The notes under the pieces: generated by a model
Seen by the model: only the letters and a program-made list of their open reading frames with translations
The model's database searches: none
Told to the model about the DNA's origin: nothing
NCBI RefSeq assembly: GCF_900091465.1
Contig: NZ_FMHV01000002.1
Span: forward strand, 1,240,001-1,304,000
DNA length: 64,000 bases
Origin: Micromonospora rhizosphaerae
GTDB lineage: Bacteria > Actinomycetota > Actinomycetes > Mycobacteriales > Micromonosporaceae
Direction of reading: 5' to 3'
Part shown: piece after piece, positions 55,472 to 64,000 of the stretch
Layout: every line of letters begins with the position of its first letter
Position numbering within the stretch: position 1 is the stretch's first letter
Made by a program: the position numbers and the translations under genes

Positions 55472-56679
55472 CCGGCCCCGCCGACGCCGGAGAGCTGGCG
55501 GTGCGCGTCCGGCAACGCTTCGCCGCCGCGGCCACCCCGGTCACCCCGGCCGCGATCGTCTCCGCCGTACGGGCCGAGCCGGCCGCCGCCGTGCTCGGCG
55601 ACACCGCCCTGCTGCGGATCGCCGACCAGGTGCACGACGACCTGGTCGGCGCCGGTCCGCTCGCCCCGCTGCTGGCCGATCCCGAGGTGACCGACGTACT
55701 GGTGAACGGCACCCGGGTCTGGGTCGACCGGGGGCAGGGGTTGCACCAGGTCGCGGTGCCGCTCGGCTCGGCCGATGACGTACGCCGGCTGGCGCAACGT
55801 CTCACCGCCTCCGCCGGGCGCCGGCTGGACGACGCCTCCCCGTACGCGGACGCCCGGCTGCCCGACGGGACCCGGCTGCACGCCGTGCTGCCTCCGGTGG
55901 CGACCGACGGGCCCTACCTGTCCCTGCGCACCTTCCGGCAACGGCCGTTCACCCTCGATGAGCTGGTGCGGCAGGGCACCGTGCCCCGGCCGGTCGCTCC
56001 GGTGCTCGCCGCCGTCGTGGCGGCCCGGCTGGCGTATCTGGTCACCGGTGGCACCGGCTCCGGCAAGACCACGCTGCTCAACACCCTGCTCGGGCTGGTG
56101 CCGGCCACCGAGCGGATCGTGCTGGTCGAGGACGCGGCCGAGCTGCATCCGGTGCACCCGCACGTGGTCGGGCTCCAGGCCCGCACGTCGAACGTGGAGG
56201 GCTCGGGCGCGGTCGGGCTCAGCGACCTGGTCCGGCAGGCGCTGCGGATGCGCCCGGACCGGCTGGTGGTTGGGGAGTGCCGGGGCGGGGAGGTGGTCGA
56301 TCTGCTCGCCGCGCTGAACACCGGCCACGACGGTGGCGCAGGGACGCTGCACGCCAACGCCCCGGCGGACGTACCGGCCCGGCTGGAGGCGCTCGGGCTG
56401 TTGGGCGGCCTGCCGAGGGCGGCGCTGCACGCCCAGGTCGCCGCCGCGCTGCAGGTGCTGCTCCAGGTGCGCCGCGGCGCCCAGGGGCGGGTCCTGGAGT
56501 CGATCAGCCTGTTGCTGCCGGAAGGGCCGGATCGACTGGTGACCGTGGTACCGGCCTGGATTCGCGGGCGCGGGCTGGGTCTCGCCGCCCGGGCGCTCGG
56601 GGCGCTGCTGCGGGACCGGGGTGTCGATGTGCCGCCGATCCTCTGTGCGGCGTGGCCTGGCTCGGCCGGTCCGTCGTGA
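55468..56679 (+). CDS. tadA: TadA/CpaF secretion ATPase
   Basis: A 403-residue type II/IV secretion ATPase that powers assembly of Flp/Tad pili. The N-terminal domain includes ADPEVTDVLVNG, followed by Walker A GGTGSGKTTLLN near residue 195, the Asp box VLVEDAAELHP, Walker B DRLVVGECRGGEVVD, and His box GTLHANAP. The length is on the short side, typical for actinobacteria. It overlaps ssd (ATGA) and tadB (GTGA). Confidence 0.93.
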   Translation: MTGPADAGELAVRVRQRFAAAATPVTPAAIVSAVRAEPAAAVLGDTALLRIADQVHDDLVGAGPLAPLLADPEVTDVLVNGTRVWVDRGQGLHQVAVPLGSADDVRRLAQRLTASAGRRLDDASPYADARLPDGTRLHAVLPPVATDGPYLSLRTFRQRPFTLDELVRQGTVPRPVAPVLAAVVAARLAYLVTGGTGSGKTTLLNTLLGLVPATERIVLVEDAAELHPVHPHVVGLQARTSNVEGSGAVGLSDLVRQALRMRPDRLVVGECRGGEVVDLLAALNTGHDGGAGTLHANAPADVPARLEALGLLGGLPRAALHAQVAAALQVLLQVRRGAQGRVLESISLLLPEGPDRLVTVVPAWIRGRGLGLAARALGALLRDRGVDVPPILCAAWPGSAGPS

Positions 56680-58010
56680 CCGGGACGGCCTGGCTGGTGA
56701 CGATGTTCCTGACGACGGCCGCGGCGATGGTGGCCTGGCCGGCGCGGAGCGGCCGGACGCGGCGTCGCGCGGTCCTCGGGTGGGCGCGCCGGCCCGCTCC
56801 CGATGCGGCCACGACGGTGCGTCGGGGGCGGACATGGGCCACCCCACGCACCGGTGCCGAGGGGCGCTTGGTGACTCGAGCGCGGGTGCGGGCGATCCCG
56901 CTGGGACACGCGGCGGGCGGTCGACACGGCGGTCCCTTCGGGATGGTCGCCAGGCCGCTGCCGACGAGGCCGCCGGGGCGGGTCGACCCGTCCCGTCCGG
57001 TCGGAGCCTCGCTTCTCGGCCCGGTGTTTGCAGCCGGTGCGCCGATTTTCGAGCCGACGCCGGGCAGTGCCGCTCCGGGTCTGCTTCTCGACCATGCCGT
57101 GGGCAGTGCCCCCGGTGCCCTGCTGGTCAACCCGGGCCCGTCCGGTGCGCTGCTTCCCGTACCGGCTGCCGGCGCTCGGGTCGGGGTCCGTTCCGGGACG
57201 TCCGTCAGGTCGGTGTCGGCTCATCCGGACGGGCTCGAGGGAGGGCGGCGGTGGTTCGCCCCGATCGGGGCGGGCTCCGCGCGGCGGACGCTGCTGCTGG
57301 TCGCCCTGGTGGGCGGTGGGATCGGTGGGGCACTGGCCGGCCCGGTGGCCGCGGTCGTCCTCGGCGCCTACGCCGCGCTGGGGGTCCGGGCGGTCCTGCG
57401 CCGTCAGGCCGGCCGGCGGGCTGACCGGGCCCGCCGGCAGAGTCTGGACCAGCTCTGCGCCCTCGCCGCCGATCTGCGGGCGGGGCTACCGGTCACGGCC
57501 GCAGTGGACGGGCCGCTGGCGGGCGAACCCGAGTCCCGGCCGGTCGACGGGTCGCACGCGGGCGGGCCGGGTTCTCGCCCGGTCGACGGGTCGGCTCGCG
57601 CCCGCCCGGTGCGCCAGCCGTGCTTCTCGTCCGCCGAGGGTCCCGGGCTCACCCCGTCGGACGGCCCGGCCCGGATCAGGCACCTGGCCCGGGCCGCCGT
57701 ACGCCTGGCCGACGACACCGGGGCGCCCCTGGCCGAGCTGCTGGAGCGGATCGAGGCCGACGCCCGAGCGGCCGACCGCGGGCTGGCCGCGGCCGCCGCG
57801 CAGGCGGCCGGGGCGCGGGCGACGGCATGGCTGCTTGCCGCCCTTCCACTCGGTGGCATCGCGCTCGGCTACGCCATCGGGGTGGACCCGGTCGCGGTGC
57901 TGGTGCACACGCCAATCGGGGGCGGCAGCGCAGTGCTGGCCGTCGCGCTGCAGATCGGCGGGCTGCTCTGGGCGGAGCGGCTCGGCGCGTCGCCCGGATG
58001 GGCCGACTGA
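56676..58010 (+). CDS. tadB: TadB-like pilus platform protein with large inserted regions
   Basis: A 444-residue inner-membrane protein (T2SSF family). A first hydrophobic helix near residues 5-20 is followed by ~165 residues of Arg/Pro/Gly-rich, apparently disordered sequence before the conserved part (TLLLVALVGGGIGGALAGP). Within the F domain, after LPVTAAVDGPLAG, lies another insert containing two copies of SRPVDGS. Typical actinobacterial TadB are ~300 residues or less. The C-terminal helix pair is normal. GTG 56676 overlaps tadA; the stop is coupled with tadC (TGATG). Confidence 0.8.
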   Translation: MTGTAWLVTMFLTTAAAMVAWPARSGRTRRRAVLGWARRPAPDAATTVRRGRTWATPRTGAEGRLVTRARVRAIPLGHAAGGRHGGPFGMVARPLPTRPPGRVDPSRPVGASLLGPVFAAGAPIFEPTPGSAAPGLLLDHAVGSAPGALLVNPGPSGALLPVPAAGARVGVRSGTSVRSVSAHPDGLEGGRRWFAPIGAGSARRTLLLVALVGGGIGGALAGPVAAVVLGAYAALGVRAVLRRQAGRRADRARRQSLDQLCALAADLRAGLPVTAAVDGPLAGEPESRPVDGSHAGGPGSRPVDGSARARPVRQPCFSSAEGPGLTPSDGPARIRHLARAAVRLADDTGAPLAELLERIEADARAADRGLAAAAAQAAGARATAWLLAALPLGGIALGYAIGVDPVAVLVHTPIGGGSAVLAVALQIGGLLWAERLGASPGWAD

Positions 58011-58753
58011 TGTTCCCGCAGGCACTGGCGGCGGGCTGCCTGGTCGGGGCGGCGCTGCTCGTCGTCGCGGTTGGCGCGCCGGCTACCCGACCGGGCCGGC
58101 GCCTCCGCCGGCTCCGGCCTCCGTCAGAGGAGACGGCCGAGCGGACGCGGCCGTCCTGGTGGCCGGACCGGATCCGGCTCGGCGCAGGGCTGGCCGGTCT
58201 CGCCGCCGTGGTCGTCGTCGGTGGCCCGGCGGGCCTCCTCGCCGGGGCGCTGACCGCATTCGCGGCGGACCGCCTGCTGCGCCGGATCGAACCGCGCGCC
58301 GTCCGGGACCGGCGACTGCGGGAGACCGCGGACCTGCCGCTCGCCGCCGACCTGCTGGCGGCGGCCCTCCGGGCCGGAGCGCCGGTCGACCGCTCGGTGC
58401 TGGCGGTTGCGGAGGCACTCGGCGGGCCGTTGGCCGACCGGCTCGGGCGGGTCGGCCGGACGATGCTGCTCGGCGGTGAGCCGGCGGAGGCCTGGTCACA
58501 CCTGCTTGCGGTGTCCGGCGCGGACCGCCTGGTGGCCGCCGCTCTCCGCTCGGCCAATAGCGGGGCGGCCCTAGCCGGCGCGCTCACCCGCCTCGCCGAC
58601 GACCTGCGGGCCGACCGGTCCACCGCCGCCGAGGCGGCGGCCCGGCGGGCGGGGGTCCTCATCGTGCTGCCGCTCGGGCTGTGCTTCCTGCCCGCCTTCA
58701 TTCTCGCCGGTCTGGTGCCGGTGATCGTCGCCGTCCTCGGCGACGTGCTCTGA
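58010..58753 (+). CDS. tadC: TadC-like pilus platform protein
   Basis: A 247-residue T2SSF-family membrane protein, partner of TadB. Helices at ~3-20, ~55-80 and ~220-245 are visible, with the cytoplasmic F domain between (ADLLAAALRAGAPVDRSVLAVAEALGG). ATG 58010 is chosen for its TGATG coupling; ATG 57998, four codons upstream in frame, is possible. A small pilin-like gene begins 21 bases later. Confidence 0.85.
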   Translation: MFPQALAAGCLVGAALLVVAVGAPATRPGRRLRRLRPPSEETAERTRPSWWPDRIRLGAGLAGLAAVVVVGGPAGLLAGALTAFAADRLLRRIEPRAVRDRRLRETADLPLAADLLAAALRAGAPVDRSVLAVAEALGGPLADRLGRVGRTMLLGGEPAEAWSHLLAVSGADRLVAAALRSANSGAALAGALTRLADDLRADRSTAAEAAARRAGVLIVLPLGLCFLPAFILAGLVPVIVAVLGDVL

Positions 58754-58774
58754 CCCAACGAGAAGGGGTAAGAC

Positions 58775-58942
58775 ATGCGCAAACTCATCGCCCGCCTGCG
58801 CGGCGACGCCGGGATGAACACCGCCGAGTACGCCGTGGGCACGCTGGCCGCGGTGGCGTTCGCGGGCATCCTGCTCAAGGTGCTCACCTCCGGCAACGTG
58901 CAGTCCGCGCTGACCGCCGTCATCGACCGGGCGCTGAAGTGA
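58775..58942 (+). CDS. Small Flp-pilin-like protein (DUF4244 type)
   Basis: A 55-residue protein: short basic N-terminus (MRKLIARLRGDAG), then MNTAEYAVGTLAAVAFAGIL, a pilin-like hydrophobic helix led by Glu (the +5 Glu type), and a short amphipathic tail. It matches the actinobacterial DUF4244 pilin-like family in size and position, between tadC and tadE. GAAGGGG lies upstream of ATG 58775, and the stop overlaps the GTG of tadE (GTGA). Confidence 0.85.
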   Translation: MRKLIARLRGDAGMNTAEYAVGTLAAVAFAGILLKVLTSGNVQSALTAVIDRALK

Positions 58943-59433
58943 CCCGGCGCCGGCGGGTCGGCCGCCGCCACGGCTCCAGCACCCCGTCGCTGACAGCTGG
59001 CGGTGCCCGTGGTGCCGAGCGGGTCGGCAGGCCAGCGGACCAGCGAGACGCGGTGGTCCGGCCTGGCCGTCGGCCACACGGACTCGCCCGCGACCGTGGC
59101 TCGTTCACCGCCGAGCTCGCGGCCGGCCTGCCGGCGCTGGTCCTGCTGTTGTTCGCCGGCCTCACCGCGGTCAACGCGGTGACCGCGCGGGCCGGTTGCC
59201 TGGACGCGGCCCGGGAGGCGGCGCTCGCCGCCTCGCGGGGCGAGGCCGGTACGGCCGCCGGCGCTCGCTACGCCCCGCCCGGCGCCGATGTCTCGGTCAC
59301 CGTCGCCGGCGAGCGAGTCACCGCGACCGTCCGGGTGCCGGTCCGCACGCTGGGCGCGCGGCTGCCCCGGATCACCGTGTCCGCCACCGCCGTCGCGGCG
59401 GTCGAGCCCGGTGCGCCGGGACCACGACCATGA
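58939..59433 (+). CDS. tadE: TadE-like minor pilin
   Basis: A 164-residue protein. Residues ~52-85 are the TadE signature, DRGSFTAELAAGLPALVLLLF, an acidic-residue-headed helix, followed by a small extracellular domain with VSVTVAGERVTATVRVPV. About 50 Arg/Gly-rich residues precede it; a later start at an internal GTG (near 59053) would give the usual size, but the GTGA overlap supports 58939. Coupled with the next gene by ATGA. Confidence 0.8.
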   Translation: MTRRRRVGRRHGSSTPSLTAGGARGAERVGRPADQRDAVVRPGRRPHGLARDRGSFTAELAAGLPALVLLLFAGLTAVNAVTARAGCLDAAREAALAASRGEAGTAAGARYAPPGADVSVTVAGERVTATVRVPVRTLGARLPRITVSATAVAAVEPGAPGPRP

Positions 59434-59816
59434 CGCGGCTCGATCGGGTCGGCTCGACGCGGGCGAGGTCGACCGCTGACCGGGGCGGCGCGACGATCTG
59501 TCTGCTCGCCGTGGGGCTGGTGTTCGTGCTGGTCGGCCTCTTCGGAGCGGCGCTCGGCGCGGTCCGGGTGGCCCGGCAGCAGGCCCGGGTCGCGGCGGAC
59601 TTCGGCGCGCTCGCCGGTGCCGGTCGCGCGCTCGACGGGCAGGCGACGGCCTGCGGAGACGCCGGGGAGCTGGCCCGCGCCAACGGCGCACGGCTGTCCG
59701 CCTGCCGGCTCGACGGGCTCGACGTCGTGGTTACGGCGGAGGTCACGGTCAACCCCCTGCCCGGGCTGAGCCGCACCGCCAGCGCCACGTCCCGCGCCGG
59801 CCCGGTTCGCGGCTGA
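59430..59816 (+). CDS. Rv3654c-type TadE-like protein
   Basis: A 128-residue protein beginning with a short Arg-rich segment, then DRGGATICLLAVGLVFVLVG, a membrane helix, and a ~75-residue domain with two Cys pairs (TACGDAGELARANGARLSAC). Size and order match the second TadE-like protein of the actinobacterial helicase/secretion neighbourhood (Rv3654c group). It is the last gene of the Tad operon. Confidence 0.8.
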   Translation: MTRLDRVGSTRARSTADRGGATICLLAVGLVFVLVGLFGAALGAVRVARQQARVAADFGALAGAGRALDGQATACGDAGELARANGARLSACRLDGLDVVVTAEVTVNPLPGLSRTASATSRAGPVRG

Positions 59817-59940
59817 CGGATATGAACGGGGCCCGGGCCGGCGTACCGGATCGGCCTGCGTGGGGAGCAGGTCCGGCGCGTATGGGCAGCGCGGGTCGGG
59901 CGCGTGCGGGCGGAGCGGGTCTAGTGCGCGAGCGGACCGG

Positions 59941-59986
59941 GCCGGGACCGCAGGGCGGACGGAGCCGGGACCGCAGGGCGGACGGA
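59941..59986. repeat. 23-bp tandem repeat after the Tad operon
   Basis: Two exact copies of a 23-base unit beginning GCCGGGACCGCAGGGCG (59941-59963, 59964-59986), with the start of a third. The surrounding 59817-60033 has no credible gene and further GGGCGCG/GCGGG near-repeats. Confidence 0.75.
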
Positions 59987-59987
59987 G

Positions 59988-60025
59988 CCGGTCGGGGCGC
60001 GAGCGAGGTGCCGCGCCCCGACCGG
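59988..60025 (-). terminator. Hairpin between Tad operon and LURP-one-like gene
   Basis: A perfect 14-bp stem (59988-60001 with 60012-60025) and 10-base loop lie 9 bases past the stop of the minus-strand gene; the structure can also stop Tad transcripts from the other side. Confidence 0.75.
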
Positions 60026-60033
60026 GGTCGGGA

Positions 60034-60612
60034 TCAGCGGGCCTGGAGGGCGTCCAGGCCGACGGCCATGGCGATGACGAGGCGCCGGTCGATCTGCGGG
60101 TTCTGGATCTCGACGACGTACCGGTCGCGCAGGCCCCACTTCTTGACCACCGAGAAGACCGGCTGGCCCCCGGCGACGAAGTCGAAGTGGTACGGCAGCC
60201 AGGAGAGCGAGTCGACGAACCGGCGCAGCAGCGCTACCGGCAGGCTGCGCTCCTGCCCGGTGATCTGCGGCAGACCCGGCTGCTCGACATGCCAGGTGGA
60301 CCGCAGCAGCGACTGGGCGAAGTCCTTGCGGAACAGCCCGATCGGGTTGCCGGCGTGGTCGGTTACGTCGTACGTGGCGCCGAGGTCGAGCCGCTGCCGG
60401 GCCCTGAAGCCGAGCAGGGGGTGCTGCTTCGAGTCGTCGGTGTAGATCGTCACCTGCTCCTTGAAGGCGAGCCGCTTCTGCTGCGCGAACGCGAGCAGCT
60501 CGCCCTCCGAGCCGTCCGGCGCCACGGCATGGACCTCGTACTGGTTGACCATCATCCGGATCCGCTGCCGGATGAGGAACTGGTGCTGGCTCTGCAGGCT
60601 GTCGAGCTGCAT
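60034..60612 (-). CDS. LURP-one-related / scramblase-fold protein
   Basis: A 192-residue protein of the Tubby/LURP-one fold family: repeated beta-strand segments such as NQYEVHAVAPDG, FKEQVTIYTDD, GATYDVTDHAGNPIGLFRKDF and VFSVVKKWGLRDRYVVEI. Bacterial members are of unknown function and may bind membranes or lipids. ATG 60612 has an ideal AAGGAG seven bases upstream. It is a single gene on the minus strand between the Tad operon and the helicase and probably has its own promoter in the 83-base gap. Confidence 0.8.
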   Translation of the reverse strand: MQLDSLQSQHQFLIRQRIRMMVNQYEVHAVAPDGSEGELLAFAQQKRLAFKEQVTIYTDDSKQHPLLGFRARQRLDLGATYDVTDHAGNPIGLFRKDFAQSLLRSTWHVEQPGLPQITGQERSLPVALLRRFVDSLSWLPYHFDFVAGGQPVFSVVKKWGLRDRYVVEIQNPQIDRRLVIAMAVGLDALQAR

Positions 60613-60695
60613 GGGATCTCCTTCGAAGGGGAACGCCGGAGTCTCGCACAGCTCGGGCGTTATTGTCCGCCCTCGACAACTCGTCCAGGCCCTGA

Positions 60696-63167
60696 TCAGC
60701 TGGCGGCTGCCGCCCGTTCGTCCTGGCGCGGCAGCGCCGGCCCCCGCCCCTCATCGGCGTCTGCCTCTGACGGGAGGTTCGCGAGCACCACGTCGAGGAC
60801 CTTCACCGCGTCGGGCTTGGAGAGCGGGTTGTTGCCGTTGCCGCACTTCGGGGACTGCACGCAGGACGGGCAGCCCGACTCGCAGCCGCACTCGGCGATC
60901 GCATCCCGGGTGGCCCGCAGCCAGGCCGCCGCCGTCCCGTACGCCCGCTCGGCGAAGCCCGCCCCGCCCGGGTGCCCGTCGTAGACGAAGACGGTCGGCG
61001 CCTCGGTGTCCGGGTGGACGGCGGTCGACAGGCCCCCGATGTCCCAGCGGTCGCAGGTGGCCATCAGCGGGAGCAGTCCGATCCCGGCGTGCTCCGCGGC
61101 GTGCAGCGCGCCCGGGACGTCGGCAGGCGCCACCCCGGCAAGAGCCAGCGACTCCGGCGACACGGTGAACCAGACCGCCACCGTGCGCAGCTCCCGGGCC
61201 GGGAGGTCGAGCGGCCGGGTGTCGATCACCTCGCCGGAGGCGATCCGTCGCCGCTGGTACGACACCACCTGGCTGGTCACGTCCACCTCGCCGAGGAAGA
61301 GCCCGACCGGCCCGGCGTCCACGTACGACCGCACCGACACCACGGACAGCGAGGTGACGTCCCGGGCGTGGGTGGACCAGTCCGGCTCCTCGGCATGCAC
61401 CAGCGCGCACCCGTCCTCGAGGTCCAGCGAGTCGACCACGTACGAGACGCCCTGGTGCAGGTAGACGGCGCCGGGGTGGACGAGGAAGTGCGACGAGCCA
61501 CCGTCGACGGTGCCGAGCAGCCGCCCGGTGGACGCCTCCACCACACAGACCGGCGCGCCGCCCTCGCCGCGCAGGTCGACCTCGGGCCGCTCCCGGTGCC
61601 GCCAGTACCAGCCGGTCGGCCGCTGCCGCAGTGCCCCGGCCGCGACCAGTTCCTCGACCGCCTCCTTGGCGCCGTCGCCGAAGAGGTCCAGGTCGGCCGG
61701 GGTGAGCGGGGCCTCGGCCGCGGCGCAGGCGAGCTGCGGGACGAGCACGTACGGGTTGGCCGGATCGAGCACGGTCGCCTCGACCGGCCGCCCGAAGAGC
61801 GCCTCCGGGTGGTGCACCAGGTAGGTGTCGAGCGGGTCGTCCCGCGCCACCAGCACCGCCAGCGCCTCGTCGCCCGAGCGCCCGGCCCGCCCGGCCTGCT
61901 GCCAGAGCGAGGCCCGGGTGCCCGGCCAGCCGCAGATCAGCACGGCGTCCAGCCCGACCAGGTCGACGCCGAGTTCCAGCGCGTTGGTCGAGGCGAGCCC
62001 GAGCAGCTCGCCGTCCAGCAGGGCACGTTCCAGCTCGCGCCGCTCCTCCCGCAGGTAGCCGGCCCGGTAGGCGGCGATCCGGTCACCCAGCCCGGGGACC
62101 GCCTCGTCGAGCGCGCGCCGGGCGGTCGCGGCCACCACCTCGGCCCCGCGCCGGGAGCGGACGAAGGCGAGCGTGCGTACCCCCTCGACCACCGTGTCGG
62201 CGAGCAGGTCGGCGGTCTCCCGCAGCGCGGATCGACGCACCGGCGCCAGATCGGCGGCCTCGTCCATCGCCGGATGCGGCAGCAGCGGCGGCTCCCAGAG
62301 CGCGAAGGTCACCCCGCCGCGCGGCGAGGTGTCCTCGGTGACGGCCCTCACCGGCAGGCCGGTGAGCCGGCCGCCCGCCGTCGCCGGGTCGCCCGACGTC
62401 GCGGAGGCCAGCACGAACACCGGCGTACTACCGAAGCGCGCGCACTGCCGCCGCAGCCGGCGCAGCACGTGCGCCACGTGCGAGCCGAACACGCCCCGGT
62501 AGGTGTGGCACTCGTCGATCACCACGTACGCGAGCCGGCGCAGGAAGCCGGACCAGTGCGCGTGGCCCGGCAGGATGCCGTGGTGCAGCATGTCCGGGTT
62601 GGTCAGCACGAACCGGGAGTGCCGGCGGATCCACTCCCGTTCGGCGCGCGGGGTGTCCCCGTCGTAGCAGGCGGGGCGTACCCCGTCGAGCTCCAGCGCG
62701 GCGACCGCGCGCAACTGGTCGGCGGCGAGCGCCTTGGTCGGCGCCAGGTAGAGCACCGTGGCCCGGGGGTCGGCGAGCAGGGTGGTCAGCGCCGGGAGCT
62801 GGTACGCCAGCGACTTGCCGGACGCCGTGCCGGTGGCCACGACCACGTGCTTCCCGGCGTACGCCAGCTCGGCGGCCTCGGCCTGGTGCCGCCACGGGGC
62901 GACCACGCCGCGCCGGGCGAACGCCGCCCGCAGCTCCTCGGGGGCCCACTCCGGCCACGGCGCCGGCTCGCCGGCGCGGGCCGGCACCCGCTCGACGTGG
63001 GTGACCGGGTCGGCGCCGTGGTGCCGGGCGCGCAGCCGACGAAGCAGCTCGGCCGGCGGTCGGCCGGGGCCGGCGCCGGCGGATACGGTGGCTGCGGACG
63101 ACGGCTTCAGCTCGCGGCGCGGCGATAGACGCGTCGAGCTGAAGCTGTCGGAGGTCACGTCCTGCAC
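60696..63167 (-). CDS. DEAH-type helicase with DUF1998 Cys cluster (helicase/secretion neighbourhood)
   Basis: An 823-residue superfamily 2 helicase. Motif I is [13 protein letters not shown] near residue 111, motif [10 protein letters not shown], motif [11 protein letters not shown], and motif [13 protein letters not shown]. The C-terminal DUF1998-like region carries a cysteine cluster, [10 protein letters not shown]...KCGN, as in MrfA/YprA-type repair helicases. The gene next to Tad loci in actinobacteria is a known neighbour with no proven link to pili. GTG 63167 is used; GTG 63158 is an alternative, neither with a strong ribosome site. Divergent from bldG. Confidence 0.88.
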   Translation of the reverse strand: MQDVTSDSFSSTRLSPRRELKPSSAATVSAGAGPGRPPAELLRRLRARHHGADPVTHVERVPARAGEPAPWPEWAPEELRAAFARRGVVAPWRHQAEAAELAYAGKHVVVATGTASGKSLAYQLPALTTLLADPRATVLYLAPTKALAADQLRAVAALELDGVRPACYDGDTPRAEREWIRRHSRFVLTNPDMLHHGILPGHAHWSGFLRRLAYVVIDECHTYRGVFGSHVAHVLRRLRRQCARFGSTPVFVLASATSGDPATAGGRLTGLPVRAVTEDTSPRGGVTFALWEPPLLPHPAMDEAADLAPVRRSALRETADLLADTVVEGVRTLAFVRSRRGAEVVAATARRALDEAVPGLGDRIAAYRAGYLREERRELERALLDGELLGLASTNALELGVDLVGLDAVLICGWPGTRASLWQQAGRAGRSGDEALAVLVARDDPLDTYLVHHPEALFGRPVEATVLDPANPYVLVPQLACAAAEAPLTPADLDLFGDGAKEAVEELVAAGALRQRPTGWYWRHRERPEVDLRGEGGAPVCVVEASTGRLLGTVDGGSSHFLVHPGAVYLHQGVSYVVDSLDLEDGCALVHAEEPDWSTHARDVTSLSVVSVRSYVDAGPVGLFLGEVDVTSQVVSYQRRRIASGEVIDTRPLDLPARELRTVAVWFTVSPESLALAGVAPADVPGALHAAEHAGIGLLPLMATCDRWDIGGLSTAVHPDTEAPTVFVYDGHPGGAGFAERAYGTAAAWLRATRDAIAECGCESGCPSCVQSPKCGNGNNPLSKPDAVKVLDVVLANLPSEADADEGRGPALPRQDERAAAAS

Positions 63168-63295
63168 TCTCGCACTGGTGTTCGGAGATGGAAACCCGGG
63201 GGGCGTGGATATGGGAAGCCTGCGCCGGTGGCCATGGGGGTCATCGGCCGGGATGGTTAGATGCCCAGGAGAGTTTACGGCTCGAGGAGGGACCG

Positions 63296-63652
63296 ATGGA
63301 GCTGTCGCTGGCGACCCGCGCCGTGGGGGAGCACACGGTGCTCGAGGTCGGCGGTGAGGTGGACGTCTACACCGCGCCGCGCCTCCGGGAACGGCTCCTC
63401 GAACTGATCGACGGTGGTGCCCGCCAGGTCGTGGTCGACCTGGGCCGGGTGGACTTCCTCGACTCGACCGGCCTCGGCGTGCTGGTCGGGGCGCTCAAGC
63501 GGCTCCGCGCCGCCGGCGGTTCGTTCGCCCTGGTCTGCGACAAGGAGCCGCTGCTCAAGATCTTCCGGATCACCGCGCTGGACCAGGTCTTTCCGCTGCA
63601 CCCGACGGTCGACGCGGCGGTCAGCGCCGACCCGACCGGCACCGGCGCGTGA
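63296..63652 (+). CDS. bldG: Anti-sigma factor antagonist BldG (STAS domain)
   Basis: A 118-residue SpoIIAA-like STAS protein with the phosphorylation site Ser57 in [14 protein letters not shown]. The start ([21 protein letters not shown]) and the block [17 protein letters not shown] strongly resemble Streptomyces BldG, the antagonist governing development and stress sigma factors. ATG 63296 has GAGGAGGG upstream; the longer frame before it is unrelated. TGATG coupling to an ATP-binding anti-sigma protein and divergence from the helicase match the Streptomyces layout. Confidence 0.88.
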   Translation: MELSLATRAVGEHTVLEVGGEVDVYTAPRLRERLLELIDGGARQVVVDLGRVDFLDSTGLGVLVGALKRLRAAGGSFALVCDKEPLLKIFRITALDQVFPLHPTVDAAVSADPTGTGA

Positions 63653-64000
63653 TGGCGACGGTCCGGCTCTCCTTCTCGCCCGCCCCGGTGCACGTCCGCA
63701 CCGCCCGCCTGGTCGGCGTCGCGGTGGCCCGCCGCGCCGGCGTACGTGAGGATCTGCTCGACGAGGTCCGCCTGGCCATCGGTGAGGCGTGCACCCGGGC
63801 GGTCGCCCTGCACCGGCAGTACGGCCTGCCCGATCCGGTGCTGGTGGAGATGTCCGACACCGGCGCGTATACGGTGCGGGTGGTGGACCGGGCCCCGATC
63901 GAGGCCGGCATCGGTCTCGCCGCGCTGCCGCCGGACGAGCTGGCCAAGGAGTCGCTCAGCGAGGACGCGCTGACCACCGGCGTCGGCTTCGCCCTGCTCG
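63652..64000 (+). CDS. ATP-binding anti-sigma factor (partner of BldG), 5' part
   Basis: The first ~116 residues are in the window and the frame is open at the end. It starts [20 protein letters not shown] and has the GHKL/HATPase_c_2 features of anti-sigma kinases: the N-box-like EVRLAIGEACTRAVALH and, further on, VEMSDTGAYTVRVVDRAP, followed by TTGVGFALL, the lid/G-loop side. In N-box terms the usual Glu and Asn region reads IGEACTRA, i.e. Arg-Ala in place of the typical Asn. ATG 63652 overlaps the bldG stop. It probably phosphorylates or binds BldG. Confidence 0.85.
   Translation, partial: MATVRLSFSPAPVHVRTARLVGVAVARRAGVREDLLDEVRLAIGEACTRAVALHRQYGLPDPVLVEMSDTGAYTVRVVDRAPIEAGIGLAALPPDELAKESLSEDALTTGVGFALL

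Overview
This window comes from a high-GC actinobacterium, most likely a Micromonospora-type member of the Micromonosporaceae. Supporting signs are very GC-rich codon third positions, many GTG starts in GTGA or ATGA stop/start overlaps, actinobacterial families (ESX/type VII secretion, mycosin, Ssd-type Tad locus, BldG) and long perfect hairpin terminators without U-tracts. No tRNA, rRNA or CRISPR array was seen.

Region 1 (1-21.3 kb) is respiratory. After the end of an LPXTG-anchored surface protein come menG, a small orphan ORF, menJ, the complete fourteen-gene nuoA-N operon for proton-pumping NADH:menaquinone oxidoreductase, and a long-chain polyprenyl diphosphate synthase. Quinone ring methylation, side-chain saturation and side-chain synthesis therefore flank the enzyme that reduces the quinone.

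Region 2 (21.3-26.7 kb) holds an MFS exporter divergent from an IclR regulator, an ECF sigma/zinc anti-sigma pair with a recognisable self-type promoter and an apparent ATC start codon, a RarD/EamA permease with a GNAT acetyltransferase, and a holin-like membrane protein.

Region 3 (26.7-34.2 kb) is a partial ESX module: eccE, two WXG100 genes, a mycosin protease, and a 966-residue two-SseB-domain protein with a long Thr-motif linker, coupled to a small unknown protein. The EccB, EccC and EccD core is absent here.

Region 4 (34.2-47.6 kb) carries an alpha/beta hydrolase lacking its usual nucleophile, three tandem secreted M6 (immune inhibitor A type) metalloproteases each with its own terminator, acetyl-CoA synthetase, a Fic-fold protein with a destroyed active-site motif, and a HAD-IB phosphatase.

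Region 5 (47.7-54.3 kb) is a degraded, less GC-rich accessory island. It contains a possible small RNA, remains of a tyrosine integrase, SDR, Clp-N and TetR genes, two small membrane proteins, an NAD(P)-dependent epimerase-like enzyme, and an intact IS110-family element with a foldable left end that is a candidate bridge RNA. The IS110 copy sits immediately upstream of region 6.

Region 6 (54.3-64 kb) is the helicase/secretion neighbourhood: ssd-tadA-tadB-tadC-DUF4244 pilin-like-tadE-Rv3654c-like, then a LURP-one-like protein and a DUF1998 DEAH-type helicase on the opposite strand. Divergent from the helicase are bldG and its ATP-binding anti-sigma partner, which runs off the window end.
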